A model generated the notes under the pieces. That model was not told where the DNA came from. It ran no database searches and worked only from the letters and a program-made list of their open reading frames with translations. This document shows positions 17,185 through 30,361 of a stretch of DNA of 36,629 nt, one piece after another (within the stretch, counting starts at the first letter, position 1; each line of letters opens with the position of its first letter). The DNA lies in NCBI GenBank assembly GCA_013044025.1, contig JABEVD010000167.1, positions 1-36,629 of the forward strand, read 5' to 3'. The position numbers and the translations under genes were made by a program. This DNA comes from Burkholderiales bacterium (GTDB lineage: Bacteria > Pseudomonadota > Gammaproteobacteria > Burkholderiales > JABEVD01).

Positions 17185-19707
17185 ATGTCGAAAAACCTTC
17201 TGATCGTCGAATCGCCATCCAAGGCAAAGACGCTTAAAAAGTATCTTGGAGCCGATTTTGATATTCTGGCAAGTTTTGGCCATGTCAGGGATCTCGTACC
17301 GAAGCAGGGTGCGGTCGATCCTGACCATGATTTTGCCATGGATTATCAGCTGATCGAACGCAATGCTCGCCATGTTGATGAAATCGTCAAGGCCGCGCAG
17401 TCCGCCGATCAGATTCTTCTGGCCACCGACCCGGACCGTGAAGGGGAGGCGATTGCCTGGCATATCTCCGAGATTCTGAAATCGAGGCCCAAGCTGAAGG
17501 AGAAACCTCTGAAGCGGGTCGCATTTTACGAGATCACCGAATCTGCCGTGAAGCATGCCATCGAGCATCCGCGTGACATTTCCATGCCGCTCGTGAATGC
17601 GCAGCAGGCGCGTCGTGCGCTCGATTACCTGGTTGGATTCAATCTCTCCCCGCTGCTCTGGAGAAAGGTGCGCCCAGGTCTTTCCGCGGGTCGTGTGCAG
17701 AGTCCTGCGCTTCGCCTCATCGCAGAACGTGAGATAGAAATCCAGAATTTCAAGTCTCAGGAATTCTGGACCATTCACCTCGACAGTCACAAGGAAAGCG
17801 AGTCCTTCACGGCGCGCCTTTTCCAGTATCGTGGATCGAAGCTGAAGCAATTCGACATCGGAGACGAACAAAGACAGGCCGAGATCTTGCGGGATTTTTC
17901 CAGCGTACGTACGGCCCGCGTGGATTCCATTGAAAGGAAGCGCAAACTTCGCTATCCGTCTCCCCCTTTCATTACGTCCACCCTGCAACAGGAAGCTGTG
18001 AGGAAGCTGGGCATGACCACGGACCGCGCCATGCGCATTGCACAGCAGCTCTATGAGGGTATCGATGTTGGCGGCGCAACGGTCGGCCTCATCACTTACA
18101 TGCGTACCGATTCGCTTTCGCTCGCGAAGGAGTCGGTGCAGGAAATCCGCGAGTATGTGCGCGACCATTTTGCCCAGGATTATCTTCCGGCGAAACCCAA
18201 TCAGTACAAGAGCAAGGTGAAAAATGCCCAGGAGGCGCATGAGGCGATCCGACCGACTTCCATTTTCAGGACACCTTCTTCCCTCTCCAGTTATCTCAAT
18301 CCGGAGCAGTTGAAGCTGTACGAAATGATCTGGAAGCGCGCGGTTTCTTCGCAGATGAATCCTGCGCAGTTCGACACGGTGAGCCTGGACATCTCCGCAG
18401 CGCATGATGACACTCTTTTCCGCGCAACCGGTCAAACGCTGGTTTTCCCCGGGTTCATTGCGGTATACAAGGAAGGCGTCGACGACGAGGACGAAGCGGA
18501 GGAGGGAAGATTGCCGCAGTTCGAGGTCGGTGAGTCGATTCCTGTAGACCGTGTTTTCGGAGAGCAGCATTTCACACAGCCTCCGCCCCGTTACACCGAG
18601 GCATCCCTGGTCAAGTCACTCGAGGAATTTGGAATCGGCAGGCCTTCGACTTATGCTTCCATCATTTCCACCCTGCTCGACCGTGAATATGTTCAGCTCG
18701 ATCGCAAGCGCTTCATTCCCACCGATGTCGGCTATGTGGTAAATCGCTTCCTAACCGAGCATTTCAATGCGTATCTCAATTACGACTTCACAGCCAATCT
18801 CGAAGATCAGCTCGATTCCGTTTCTGCCGGCGATAGGGAATGGATTCCGCTTCTGCACGATTTCTGGGGTGGGTTTCATTCTCTCGTAGACGAGAAGAAA
18901 AACATTTCGAGGAAGGATGTCACACAGGAGTTGCTCGACGAGGCTTGCCCAAAGTGTGGGAAACCCCTCTGCACGCGCCTTGGTCGAAGGGGAAGGTTCA
19001 TCGGTTGCAGTGCCTATCCGGAATGCGATTACACGCGCAATCTCGGGACCGAGGAAGATACCTCCGCTCCGGAGCAGAGATTGCTCGGCGTGGACGAAGC
19101 TTCAGGAGCCGATGTGATGCTCCTGCGCGGCCCGTACGGCTATTACCTGCAGGTGGGTGAAGCGCTGGAAGGAAAGAAGCCGAAGCGGGTTTCCTGGCCC
19201 AAGGAAATCCCTGTGGAGAACGCGAGCATGGAGGTCGCATCCCAGCTGCTTTCCCTTCCACGGGATCTGGGAAAGCATCCGGAGACCGGGAAAAAAGTGG
19301 TTGCGAACATCGGACGGTTCGGTCCCTATGTGAATCACGATGGTGTTTTCAAATCCATTCCGAAGGAAGAGAGCGTTTTTTCCATCGGCCTGGAGCGTGC
19401 CGTTGCCCTTCTGGCCGAACCCAGGATCGACAAGAATCTGGTACGCGAACTTGGCAGGCATCCTGCGGACGAGAAACCGATCGGGATTTACAAGGGACGT
19501 TACGGTTCCTACATCAAGCATGGCCGTAACAATGCCAAGATACCTTCCGGCATGGATGAAGACTCGGTGACGCTGGAGGCTGCTATCGAAGCTCTTTCAC
19601 AGAAGGAAGAAAAGAAACCTGTGAAGGCCAGGAAGTCCTCGAAAGCTGCTGAAGCCGGAACGGAGAAAAAAACGAAGAAGAGCACCCGCAAGAAATCGGA
19701 AGCGTGA
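17185..19707 (+). CDS. topA: DNA topoisomerase I
   Basis: Type IA topoisomerase that relaxes negative supercoils. The 840-residue protein has an N-terminal TOPRIM domain (E9 in LLIVESPSKAKTLKKYLG, DPDREGE at 82-88), the active-site tyrosine Y305 in GLITYMRTDS, a four-cysteine zinc-finger segment (CPKCGKPLCTR... GCSAYPECDY), two later C-terminal repeats without cysteines (around LRGPYGYYLQVGE and IGRFGPYVNHDG) and a lysine-rich tail. Having a single clear zinc finger plus diverged repeats is common outside Enterobacteria. It faces gyrB, the enzyme with the opposite supercoiling activity, across a shared terminator. Confidence 0.96.
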   Translation: MSKNLLIVESPSKAKTLKKYLGADFDILASFGHVRDLVPKQGAVDPDHDFAMDYQLIERNARHVDEIVKAAQSADQILLATDPDREGEAIAWHISEILKSRPKLKEKPLKRVAFYEITESAVKHAIEHPRDISMPLVNAQQARRALDYLVGFNLSPLLWRKVRPGLSAGRVQSPALRLIAEREIEIQNFKSQEFWTIHLDSHKESESFTARLFQYRGSKLKQFDIGDEQRQAEILRDFSSVRTARVDSIERKRKLRYPSPPFITSTLQQEAVRKLGMTTDRAMRIAQQLYEGIDVGGATVGLITYMRTDSLSLAKESVQEIREYVRDHFAQDYLPAKPNQYKSKVKNAQEAHEAIRPTSIFRTPSSLSSYLNPEQLKLYEMIWKRAVSSQMNPAQFDTVSLDISAAHDDTLFRATGQTLVFPGFIAVYKEGVDDEDEAEEGRLPQFEVGESIPVDRVFGEQHFTQPPPRYTEASLVKSLEEFGIGRPSTYASIISTLLDREYVQLDRKRFIPTDVGYVVNRFLTEHFNAYLNYDFTANLEDQLDSVSAGDREWIPLLHDFWGGFHSLVDEKKNISRKDVTQELLDEACPKCGKPLCTRLGRRGRFIGCSAYPECDYTRNLGTEEDTSAPEQRLLGVDEASGADVMLLRGPYGYYLQVGEALEGKKPKRVSWPKEIPVENASMEVASQLLSLPRDLGKHPETGKKVVANIGRFGPYVNHDGVFKSIPKEESVFSIGLERAVALLAEPRIDKNLVRELGRHPADEKPIGIYKGRYGSYIKHGRNNAKIPSGMDEDSVTLEAAIEALSQKEEKKPVKARKSSKAAEAGTEKKTKKSTRKKSEA

Positions 19708-19730
19708 AAAAGGGGCCACTGGCCCCTTTT

Positions 19731-19731
<1 letters not shown>
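19707..19731. terminator. Bidirectional terminator between topA and gyrB
   Basis: Stem AAAAAGGGGCC / GGCCCCTTTTT with an ACT loop; A- and T-runs on both sides serve both convergent genes. It overlaps the last base of each stop codon, so there is almost no other spacer. Confidence 0.88.
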
Positions 19732-23233
<3,502 letters not shown>

Positions 23234-23246
23234 GATCTATACCTGG

Positions 23247-24587
23247 TCAGTTTCTCAAAATCTGCAGTAACGTATTGAATTCACGTGATATATCCGGATT
23301 TGAGGAGCGCAGCTCGGCGATTTTTCTGCAGGCGTGGAGCACGGTGGTGTGATCCCTTCCGCCAAATGCTTCTCCAATATCCGGCAGACTCATCTGGGTC
23401 AGTTCCTTCGTGAGCGCCATGGCCATCTGCCTCGGTCTTGCCAGCACGCGTGTCCGCTTCTTGGAGTACATGTCGGCGACCTTGATTTTATAATAATCCG
23501 CTACGGTCTTCTGAATGTTTTCTATGGATACCTGGCGGTTCTGTACCGCGATCAGATCCTTCAACGCTTCCTTGGCCAGGTCCAGGTTTACAGGGTTTCC
23601 CGTGAAGCGGCTGTAGGCGAAAACCCGCTTCAATGCTCCTTCGAGTTCCCGAATGTTGGAGCGGATATGCTTCGCGATGAAAAACGCCACGCTCTCATCG
23701 ATGTTCATATTCTCCATTTCGGATTTCCTGAGCAGGATGGCTACGCGCATTTCCAGCTCGGGCGGTTCGATCGCTACCGTGAGCCCCCATCCGAATCGCG
23801 AGATCAGTCTGTCTTCAACCCCGGCGATTTCCTTCGGATAGGTGTCGCAGGTGATGATGACCTGGCGCTTGGAGTCGACAAGCGCATTGAATGCGTAAAA
23901 AAATTCCTCCTGGGTTCTCGCCTTTCCGCTGAAGAACTGGATGTCGTCGATGAGCAGAAGGTCCAGGGAATGATAAAATTGTTTGAAATCGTCGAATGCC
24001 TTGTGGCGATATGCCTTCACGACATCCGATACATATTGTTCGGCATGGGTATAGCGTATCTTCGCTTCCGGATTCCTGGACTGAACCAGATTGCCGATGG
24101 CCTGGATGAGGTGGGTCTTGCCAAGGCCAACTCCGCCATAAATGAAAAGCGGGTTGTAAGCCAGGCCGGGATTTTCCCCGATCTGGATCGCGGCGGCACG
24201 CGCGAGCTGGTTTGCTTTGCCCGTGACGAAAGTGTCAAAGGTGAAGGCAGGATTGAGCCTGCTATGCTCGCGCCTGATTTTGGCTTCGTCCTGAATTTGG
24301 CGGGAAGCAATCGCGGGGGCTGCAGCGGGAGAGCTGGTCTTTACAGCCGGATTGCCCTTCGCGGTGAGTTCGAAAGGAATTTCCTCTCCGAAATATTCCT
24401 GTGACCAGCGAACGATGCTGGGAAGGAAACGGTCCTTCACCCACAGCAGAACGAAAGGGCTGGGGGCGATGATGCTGAATCCTTCGTCGCCCTGTTCGAT
24501 TCTGAGCGGCTTGATCCAGGTGTTGAACTGTTGTGCGGAAAGTTCGTTCTTGAATCTGTCGAGGCAGGATTGCCAGAAGTTATCCAT
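23247..24587 (-). CDS. dnaA: Chromosomal replication initiator DnaA
   Basis: ATP-dependent initiator that binds DnaA boxes and opens the origin. The 446-residue protein has domain I (1-75), a short linker, the AAA+ domain with Walker [11 protein letters not shown] (151-160, K157) and Walker B LLIDDIQF (D214-D215), and the C-terminal DNA-binding domain with [15 protein letters not shown]. It heads a dnaA-dnaN-gyrB operon. A candidate promoter in the gap to rpmH overlaps a perfect DnaA box, suggesting self-repression. The larger DnaA-box cluster near 8 kb may be its replication target. Confidence 0.97.
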   Translation of the reverse strand: MDNFWQSCLDRFKNELSAQQFNTWIKPLRIEQGDEGFSIIAPSPFVLLWVKDRFLPSIVRWSQEYFGEEIPFELTAKGNPAVKTSSPAAAPAIASRQIQDEAKIRREHSRLNPAFTFDTFVTGKANQLARAAAIQIGENPGLAYNPLFIYGGVGLGKTHLIQAIGNLVQSRNPEAKIRYTHAEQYVSDVVKAYRHKAFDDFKQFYHSLDLLLIDDIQFFSGKARTQEEFFYAFNALVDSKRQVIITCDTYPKEIAGVEDRLISRFGWGLTVAIEPPELEMRVAILLRKSEMENMNIDESVAFFIAKHIRSNIRELEGALKRVFAYSRFTGNPVNLDLAKEALKDLIAVQNRQVSIENIQKTVADYYKIKVADMYSKKRTRVLARPRQMAMALTKELTQMSLPDIGEAFGGRDHTTVLHACRKIAELRSSNPDISREFNTLLQILRN

Positions 24588-24631
24588 CGTGAGATCGGGT
24601 TGGAATGAATCCGGGTAAGGGCAGATTCGAA

Positions 24632-24660
24632 ATTTTAGCCGAATTCGCCAGACTTATCCA
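24632..24660 (-). promoter_or_regulatory. Candidate dnaA promoter
   Basis: On the minus strand, TGGATA (24655-24660) and TAAAAT (24632-24637) with a 17-bp spacer. The -35 lies within the DnaA box at 24654-24662, so DnaA binding would block the polymerase. Confidence 0.55.
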
Positions 24661-24662
24661 CA
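24654..24662 (+). promoter_or_regulatory. DnaA box in the dnaA-rpmH gap
   Basis: Perfect TTATCCACA, and the only consensus box in this 158-bp divergent gap. Its overlap with the putative dnaA -35 points to autoregulation rather than to a full origin. Confidence 0.7.
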
Positions 24663-24689
24663 GCCCGAGGCTGCATTGCCGGTATGGGG

Positions 24690-24719
24690 TTGACACCGGG
24701 AGCAATTCCGGGTTGTAAT
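24690..24719 (+). promoter_or_regulatory. Candidate sigma70 promoter of rpmH
   Basis: Perfect TTGACA (24690-24695), an 18-bp spacer, then TGTAAT (24714-24719), about 25 bp before the rpmH ATG. Strong promoters are expected for this ribosomal gene; it may drive rpmH-rnpA-yidD-yidC-mnmE. Confidence 0.7.
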
Positions 24720-24745
24720 AAGCAGTTTTTCAAGGGAGAGTCGAC

Positions 24746-24880
24746 ATGAAACGTACGTATCAGCCTTCGGTTACGAGGCGCAAGCGCACGCACGGTTTTC
24801 TGGTGAGGATGAAGACCCGTGGCGGTCGCAGCGTCATCCGGGCCAGGAGAGCCAAGGGAAGAACGCGGCTCGGTTTGTGA
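24746..24880 (+). CDS. rpmH: 50S ribosomal protein L34
   Basis: Small, very basic ribosomal protein of 44 residues. [18 protein letters not shown] and the end AKGRTRLGL are diagnostic of L34. The ribosome-binding site AAGGGAGA lies just upstream of the ATG. It is divergent from dnaA and first in the rpmH-rnpA-yidD-yidC run, an order conserved in most bacteria. Confidence 0.97.
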   Translation: MKRTYQPSVTRRKRTHGFLVRMKTRGGRSVIRARRAKGRTRLGL

Positions 24881-24881
24881 G

Positions 24882-25250
24882 TTGGCGGACAACGGGTTTC
24901 CGAAATCGTGCAGGATCCTGAAAGCGGACGAATTTTCGTCCGTTTTTGGTTATGGGCGCTCGGTCCGCGGCAAATATTTCCATCTGTCCTGGAAGCCGGG
25001 CAAGGGCGATTCGGGAAGACTGGGTGTCGTGACTCCCAAGCGGGTACAGAAACTTGCGGTAGGCCGGAATCGCGCCAAAAGAATGGTTCGGGAATATTTT
25101 CGACTCAACAGGCGTCTTGTGACCGGACTTGATGTTATAGTCCGTCTGCGGCGCGCCATCACATGCGCCGAAATGGAACTCGCCCGCAGGGATCTCGGCG
25201 AAATTTTTGTCAGGGTGGCAAATGAAGCAGGTGCTGATCTGGTTGATTAG
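24882..25250 (+). CDS. rnpA: Ribonuclease P protein component
   Basis: Protein subunit of RNase P, which matures tRNA 5' ends. The conserved RNR segment is present ([16 protein letters not shown], about 60-75) with the N-terminal [13 protein letters not shown] and [10 protein letters not shown]. The start is uncertain. TTG at 24882 (one base after the rpmH stop) gives 122 residues and places FPKSCRIL as in homologues. An in-frame GTG at 24819 would make a longer protein overlapping rpmH; no ATG is available. Translation probably depends on coupling to rpmH. It overlaps yidD by 29 bases. Confidence 0.9.
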   Translation: MADNGFPKSCRILKADEFSSVFGYGRSVRGKYFHLSWKPGKGDSGRLGVVTPKRVQKLAVGRNRAKRMVREYFRLNRRLVTGLDVIVRLRRAITCAEMELARRDLGEIFVRVANEAGADLVD

Positions 25251-25431
25251 GGCATATCAGTATGCCCTGAGCCCTTTGCTGGGACAGAACTGCAGGTTCT
25301 CTCCGACCTGTTCGGAGTATTGCTGCCAATCTCTTGTCAGGTACGGTTTTTTCAAGGGATTATGGTTGGGTCTGCGCAGGATCGCGCGCTGTCATCCCTT
25401 CAATCCGGGAGGATATGATCCTGTTCCCTGA
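25222..25431 (+). CDS. yidD: Membrane protein insertion efficiency factor YidD
   Basis: Small 69-residue protein with an amphipathic N-terminus ([20 protein letters not shown]) and the conserved cysteines of [10 protein letters not shown] and [14 protein letters not shown]. It is thought to sit on the inner membrane face and help YidC-dependent insertion. It overlaps the 3' end of rnpA in another frame, the usual arrangement, and precedes yidC by 17 bp. Confidence 0.93.
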   Translation: MKQVLIWLIRAYQYALSPLLGQNCRFSPTCSEYCCQSLVRYGFFKGLWLGLRRIARCHPFNPGGYDPVP

Positions 25432-25448
25432 CGACAGGATAAAGGATT

Positions 25449-27080
25449 ATGGATAATAAACGACTGATTGTCTTCATGGTGTTTTTCTTCTCCGTTCTGC
25501 TGCTTTGGAAGAAATGGCAGATCGATCATAATCCGGTCGAGAAGAAGGTAGCCGCTACATCCTCCGCCACTTCGGAGCAGCAGACCGCTGCTCATTCCGA
25601 GCAGGTTTCTTCTGCTCCTGTGGACAACCTGCTGCAAAATGGCAAGCCAATCCATGTGCGCACCGATCTCATGGATGCCGAGATCGATACCGCAGGCGGT
25701 GATCTGAGGTCGCTCTCCCTGACCAAATATCGCGAATCCGGTGATCCTTCGAAGCCCTATTCCTTCCTTCATGTCGCCGGCGGCAGGGTTTACATCGTTC
25801 AATCCGGTCTGATCAGCGACGGCCTGCCCACGCACAAGACGATTTTCACTGCAGAGCGCTACGACTACGAGATGGCCCCTGGAAAGGACGACCTGAGCGT
25901 GACGCTGCAGGCTCCCCCAGCCGCTGGTTACAGGGTGGAAAAGATTTATACATTCCACCGCGGAAGCTACATCGTCGATATTTCCTATCGCGTGACCAAT
26001 ACCGGTAGCGCACAGATGAAGCCCTATGCCTACTTCCAGTTCGTGCGGGACGGGGAACCCCCGGTCGGTGCGGCCAGATTCGCAAAAACCTATACCGGCG
26101 CAGCGGTTTATACGCAGAATGCCAAGTTCGTCAAGGAAGACTTCTCGGACATCGAAAAGGGCAAGGTGGATTATCCTGAGAAGAGCCGCGATGGCTGGAT
26201 TGCGATGATCCAGCATCATTTCGTCTCCGCATGGTTGCCCAATGGGGATGTTTCCAGGGAATTCTATACCAGAAAGGTTGGAAGCGATCTGTACTCGGCA
26301 GGAATCGTCGTCCCGCTCGGCGACATCGAAGCCGGGAAGACCCAACAGGTCGAAATGCCGATGTTCGTCGGACCGCAGGAGCAGGATCTTCTGGCAAAGA
26401 CCGCGCCCGGACTGGATCTCGTGGTCGATTACGGATGGCTGAAAATCCTGGCGAAGCCGCTTTTCTGGGGCCTGTCGCTGGTGCATCACTGGGTTGGCAA
26501 CTGGGGTTACGCGATCGTGATCGTGACCTTGCTGATCAAGCTCGCCTTCTTCCCGCTTTCCGCAGCCAGTTACAAGTCGATGGCGAGGATGAGGGCAGTC
26601 AGTCCCAAGCTGCAGAAGCTGAAGGAACAGTATGGCAACGATACCCAGCGCGCGAACCAGGCGATGATGGAGCTGTACAAGACCGAAAAGATCAACCCTT
26701 TCGGCGGCTGTCTGCCGATCATGATCCAGATTCCGGTTTTCATCGCGCTGTATACCGTGCTGCTCACCACGGTCGAATTGCGCAATGCTCCTTTCATGCT
26801 CTGGATCCAGGATCTTTCGCAGCCCGATCCCTTCTATGTGTTGCCGCTCATCTACGACATCACCATGATCCTGCAGACCCGCCTGAATCCGCCACCGCCT
26901 GATCCGATGCAGGCGAAAGTGATGCAGATCATGCCGGTTGCATTCAGTGTGATCTTCTTTTTCTTCCCGGCAGGGCTTGTTCTGTACTCGATGGTGAACA
27001 ACGTGCTTTCCATCGCCCAACAGTGGCATATCACCCGCACCGTAGGAAAGACCATAGCAGCCGATGCAGCAGGCAAGTGA
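25449..27080 (+). CDS. yidC: Membrane protein insertase YidC
   Basis: Inner-membrane insertase working alone or with SecYEG; F-ATPase subunit c is a classic client, and atpE lies downstream in this window. The 543-residue protein has an N-terminal membrane anchor (LIVFMVFFFSVLLLW), the large Gram-negative periplasmic domain (about 50-330), then the conserved five-helix insertase core starting near residue 340 (KPLFWGLSLVHHWVGNWG), with the cytoplasmic loop KSMARMRAVSPKLQKLKEQYG and NPFGGCLPIMIQIPVFIALY. The ATG follows an AGGATAAAGG-type site. Its last 17 bases overlap mnmE. Confidence 0.96.
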   Translation: MDNKRLIVFMVFFFSVLLLWKKWQIDHNPVEKKVAATSSATSEQQTAAHSEQVSSAPVDNLLQNGKPIHVRTDLMDAEIDTAGGDLRSLSLTKYRESGDPSKPYSFLHVAGGRVYIVQSGLISDGLPTHKTIFTAERYDYEMAPGKDDLSVTLQAPPAAGYRVEKIYTFHRGSYIVDISYRVTNTGSAQMKPYAYFQFVRDGEPPVGAARFAKTYTGAAVYTQNAKFVKEDFSDIEKGKVDYPEKSRDGWIAMIQHHFVSAWLPNGDVSREFYTRKVGSDLYSAGIVVPLGDIEAGKTQQVEMPMFVGPQEQDLLAKTAPGLDLVVDYGWLKILAKPLFWGLSLVHHWVGNWGYAIVIVTLLIKLAFFPLSAASYKSMARMRAVSPKLQKLKEQYGNDTQRANQAMMELYKTEKINPFGGCLPIMIQIPVFIALYTVLLTTVELRNAPFMLWIQDLSQPDPFYVLPLIYDITMILQTRLNPPPPDPMQAKVMQIMPVAFSVIFFFFPAGLVLYSMVNNVLSIAQQWHITRTVGKTIAADAAGK

Positions 27081-28401
27081 CACGATAGCAGCGATCGCCA
27101 CTCCGCCCGGCAGGGGGGGAGTGGGCGTGATTCGCATTTCCGGATCCGCGGTTCCGGACCTGATGCAGGCGCTTCTGGGAAAATATCTTTCTCCCAGGAA
27201 GGCATCGCTTTGCAAGTTTCTCGACGAATCCGGCGAAGCCATCGATTACGGAATCGCTTTGTATTTCAGGGCGCCGCATTCCTATACGGGTGAAGACGTG
27301 CTGGAGTTGCAGGGGCACGGCGGAATGATGGTTCAGAGGCTGCTTCTCGAACGCTGTCTTGCGCTGGGCGTGCGGATGGCCGATCCCGGTGAATTCACGA
27401 GAAGGGCTTATCTCAACGACATGATCGATCTTGCCCAGGCCGAAAGCGTGGCCGACCTGATCGATGCTTCTACGCGAAGCGCTGCAAGAAGCGCGGTTCG
27501 TTCCCTTCAGGGCGATTTTTCGCGCAGGATCCAGGAAGCGGTCTCTTCCCTCGTCGAGCTCAGGATGCTGGTGGAGGCTGGCCTCGACTTTCCAGAAGAG
27601 GATATCGAGCCTGCTTCCCTGGATGAAGCCAGGAAGAGGGCAACCTCGATTCTCAAGGATATCCTCTCGATCATCGAAGCCGCAAGACAGGGAGTGATCC
27701 TTCGGGCCGGGATCCAGATCGCCATCGCAGGCAAACCCAATGCGGGAAAATCCAGCCTGTTGAATCTGTTGTCCGGAGACGAAGTGGCCATCGTGACGGA
27801 AATCCCGGGCACCACCCGCGACGCGATCAGGCAATCCATCGAAATAGGCGGAATTCCCGCGCATATCGTGGACACGGCAGGACTCAGGGAATCGGAAGAC
27901 CCTGTCGAGAAGATAGGCATGGAGCGGGCGAGAAAAGTCATCGGCCAGTCCGATCTGATTCTCTACATCGCGGATGCTGCTTCAGGCCTGGACGAAGAAG
28001 ATGACAGAATACTGGCCGGTCTTCCTGATCTTCCCAGGCTCGTGGTGATGAACAAGATCGACCTTGCAGGATTCGATCCGGTCGTGGACGATCGTTCGGG
28101 GCATCATACGGTATTCATGTCGGCAAAGCAGGGCAGGGGGCTGGATCTTCTCAAAGAGGAGCTTCTCGCCATGCTTTCGTGGCACTCCCTGGGAGAAGAT
28201 CAGTTCATCGCACGCGAGCGGCATGTGAATGCGCTGCAAAAGGCCAGTCAGTCCGTGAGCCGTGCCCTGGATACAGAAGCACCGGAATTCATGGCGGAAG
28301 AATTGAGGGAGGCGCAGCTCGCCCTTTCCTCGATCACCGGCGAATTCACTCCCGACGATCTTCTTGGCGAAATTTTTTCGCGCTTCTGCATCGGCAAGTA
28401 G
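27064..28401 (+). CDS. mnmE: tRNA modification GTPase MnmE
   Basis: Works with MnmG to add the carboxymethylaminomethyl group to U34 of certain tRNAs. The 445-residue protein has an N-terminal folate-binding domain ([20 protein letters not shown]), a helical domain, an inserted G domain with [12 protein letters not shown] (223-234), EIPGTTRD (246-253), DTAGLRE (270-276) and NKID, and the C-terminal FCIGK whose cysteine is catalytic. Its start overlaps the yidC end by 17 bp. The partner gene mnmG follows after an 80-bp gap holding a parS site. Confidence 0.96.
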   Translation: MQQASDTIAAIATPPGRGGVGVIRISGSAVPDLMQALLGKYLSPRKASLCKFLDESGEAIDYGIALYFRAPHSYTGEDVLELQGHGGMMVQRLLLERCLALGVRMADPGEFTRRAYLNDMIDLAQAESVADLIDASTRSAARSAVRSLQGDFSRRIQEAVSSLVELRMLVEAGLDFPEEDIEPASLDEARKRATSILKDILSIIEAARQGVILRAGIQIAIAGKPNAGKSSLLNLLSGDEVAIVTEIPGTTRDAIRQSIEIGGIPAHIVDTAGLRESEDPVEKIGMERARKVIGQSDLILYIADAASGLDEEDDRILAGLPDLPRLVVMNKIDLAGFDPVVDDRSGHHTVFMSAKQGRGLDLLKEELLAMLSWHSLGEDQFIARERHVNALQKASQSVSRALDTEAPEFMAEELREAQLALSSITGEFTPDDLLGEIFSRFCIGK

Positions 28402-28408
28402 CCGATCC

Positions 28409-28422
28409 GTTTCACGTGAAAC
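28409..28422. promoter_or_regulatory. parS: parS site (ParB-binding), mnmE-mnmG gap
   Basis: Perfect 14-bp core GTTTCACGTGAAAC; the outermost bases of the 16-bp consensus differ on both sides (14 of 16). It lies 8 bp after the mnmE stop and 2.6 kb before parA. Confidence 0.9.
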
Positions 28423-28480
28423 TCGATATCCGACCGCGGAAAAGTGGAGTATCATTAATTTCTCATTCGAGCGCACGAAC

Positions 28481-30361
28481 ATGTATCCAGTAAAGTTTGA
28501 CGTGATTGTCGTGGGGGGCGGGCACGCCGGTACCGAAGCGGCACTGGCTGCTGCCAGGATGGGCGCAAAGACTCTTCTGCTCACTCACAACATCGAAACG
28601 CTTGGACAGATGTCGTGCAATCCGGCCATTGGAGGAATCGGCAAGGGGCACCTCGTCCGTGAAATCGATGCGATGGATGGCGCCATGGCCCTGGCTGCAG
28701 ATGAAGCGGGCATTCACTTTCGCATCCTCAATTCGAGCAAGGGCTATGCGGTCAGGGCGACCCGGGCTCAGGCGGACAGAATGCTCTACCGCCAGGCCAT
28801 CCGCAGGCGCCTCGAATCCACAGAAAATCTCTGGTTGTTTCAGCAGGCGGTGGACGACATCATTCTGGATGGAGATCGTGCGGCAGGAGTGGTCACCCAG
28901 CTCGGAATCCGATTCCGTGGCGAAACGGTCATCCTGACGGCCGGGACCTTCCTCGCCGGCTTGGTTCATGTCGGCCTGAAAAATTATCAGGCCGGCAGGG
29001 CGGGCGATCCCCCTTCGGTCAGCCTTTCAGCCAGACTGCGCGAGATGAACCTGCCCGCAGGCAGGCTGAAAACCGGCACGCCGCCCAGAATCGACGGAAA
29101 AAGCATCGACTTTTCCCGCCTCGAGAAGCAGCCCGGTGACGATCCCGTTCCGGTGTTCTCCTTCATCGGCAATGCGGCAATGCATCCGCAGCAGGTCGCG
29201 TGCTGGATCACCCACACCAACGAAAATACCCATGAAATCATTCGCGCAGGACTGGATCGTTCGCCGATGTTCACCGGGGTGATCGAAGGAGTGGGGCCAA
29301 GATATTGCCCATCGATCGAGGACAAGGTGACACGCTTTGCCGAAAGGCAAAGCCATCAGATCTTCCTCGAACCGGAAGGATTGCACACCTCCGAGATCTA
29401 TCCCAACGGCATTTCAACGAGCCTCCCATTCGACATACAGCTGAAGTTGATCCATTCCATCGAGGGACTGGAGAATGCGCATGTCACGAGACCCGGATAT
29501 GCGATCGAGTACGATTATTTCGATCCGCGAAACCTCCACGGCACCCTGGAAACCCGTTCGGTCAGCAATCTTTATTTTGCCGGTCAGATCAATGGCACGA
29601 CCGGCTACGAGGAAGCGGCTGCTCAGGGAATGCTTGCAGGAATCAATGCAGTGCTTCGATCCAGGGACCAGGAAGGATGGTGTCCTTCCAGAAGCGATGC
29701 TTATCTCGGCGTGATGGTGGACGATCTGACGACCAGGGGCGTGACCGAGCCTTACCGCATGTTCACCAGTCGCGCAGAATACCGCTTGCTGCTTCGCGAG
29801 GCTAATGCGGACCAGCGGCTTACGCCGAAGGCACGTGAACTCGGGCTGGTGAGCGAAGAGCGCTGGGCGGGGTTTTGCAGAAAGATGGAGGCCATTTCGC
29901 GCGAGACGGAGAGGATGAAATGCACATGGGTCAATCCGGCGAACCTGGATCCGGAAGTTGCGCAAGCGCTGCTCGGTAAGCAGATCGAACGCGAATACAG
30001 CCTGCACGATCTTCTGAGGAGACCGGAAGTGGCGCACGCAGACTTGCTTCGCATCGCGCGACCGGATGAAGACATCCCGGATGAGGTGGCGCAGCAGGTG
30101 GAAATCCAGGCAAAGTACCAGGGATACATCGATCGCCAGACCGAGGAGATCGTCAGATTGAAGCAGTACGAAGAGCTTCCGCTCCCGGAGCATCTGGATT
30201 ACGATGCCGTAACGGGACTCTCGGCGGAAACTCGCCAGATTCTGAAAAGAGATCGCCCGGAGACCATCGGAAAGGCTTCCAGGTTGTCCGGTATCACACC
30301 TGCGGCAATTTCCCTGTTGCTCGTGCATAGAAAACGGGCGGAAGAGAAACTTTCGGCATGA
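28481..30361 (+). CDS. mnmG: tRNA uridine-5-carboxymethylaminomethyl modification enzyme MnmG (GidA)
   Basis: FAD-dependent partner of MnmE in wobble-uridine modification. The start at [20 protein letters not shown] fits the family and gives 626 residues; the frame is open further upstream into mnmE but without homology. Motifs are the dinucleotide fold [12 protein letters not shown] (9-20), [21 protein letters not shown] (about 47-67), TAGTFLAG and [17 protein letters not shown]. Its stop overlaps the rsmG start (ATGA). The mnmG-rsmG-parA-parB order is typical of origin neighbourhoods. Confidence 0.96.
   Translation: MYPVKFDVIVVGGGHAGTEAALAAARMGAKTLLLTHNIETLGQMSCNPAIGGIGKGHLVREIDAMDGAMALAADEAGIHFRILNSSKGYAVRATRAQADRMLYRQAIRRRLESTENLWLFQQAVDDIILDGDRAAGVVTQLGIRFRGETVILTAGTFLAGLVHVGLKNYQAGRAGDPPSVSLSARLREMNLPAGRLKTGTPPRIDGKSIDFSRLEKQPGDDPVPVFSFIGNAAMHPQQVACWITHTNENTHEIIRAGLDRSPMFTGVIEGVGPRYCPSIEDKVTRFAERQSHQIFLEPEGLHTSEIYPNGISTSLPFDIQLKLIHSIEGLENAHVTRPGYAIEYDYFDPRNLHGTLETRSVSNLYFAGQINGTTGYEEAAAQGMLAGINAVLRSRDQEGWCPSRSDAYLGVMVDDLTTRGVTEPYRMFTSRAEYRLLLREANADQRLTPKARELGLVSEERWAGFCRKMEAISRETERMKCTWVNPANLDPEVAQALLGKQIEREYSLHDLLRRPEVAHADLLRIARPDEDIPDEVAQQVEIQAKYQGYIDRQTEEIVRLKQYEELPLPEHLDYDAVTGLSAETRQILKRDRPETIGKASRLSGITPAAISLLLVHRKRAEEKLSA

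Noticed and set aside
23278-23291. Third parS-like palindrome near the 3' end of dnaA
   Set aside because: Only the inner TCACGTGA is kept; 10 of 14 core bases match, and it lies in coding sequence. ParB usually needs a much closer match.
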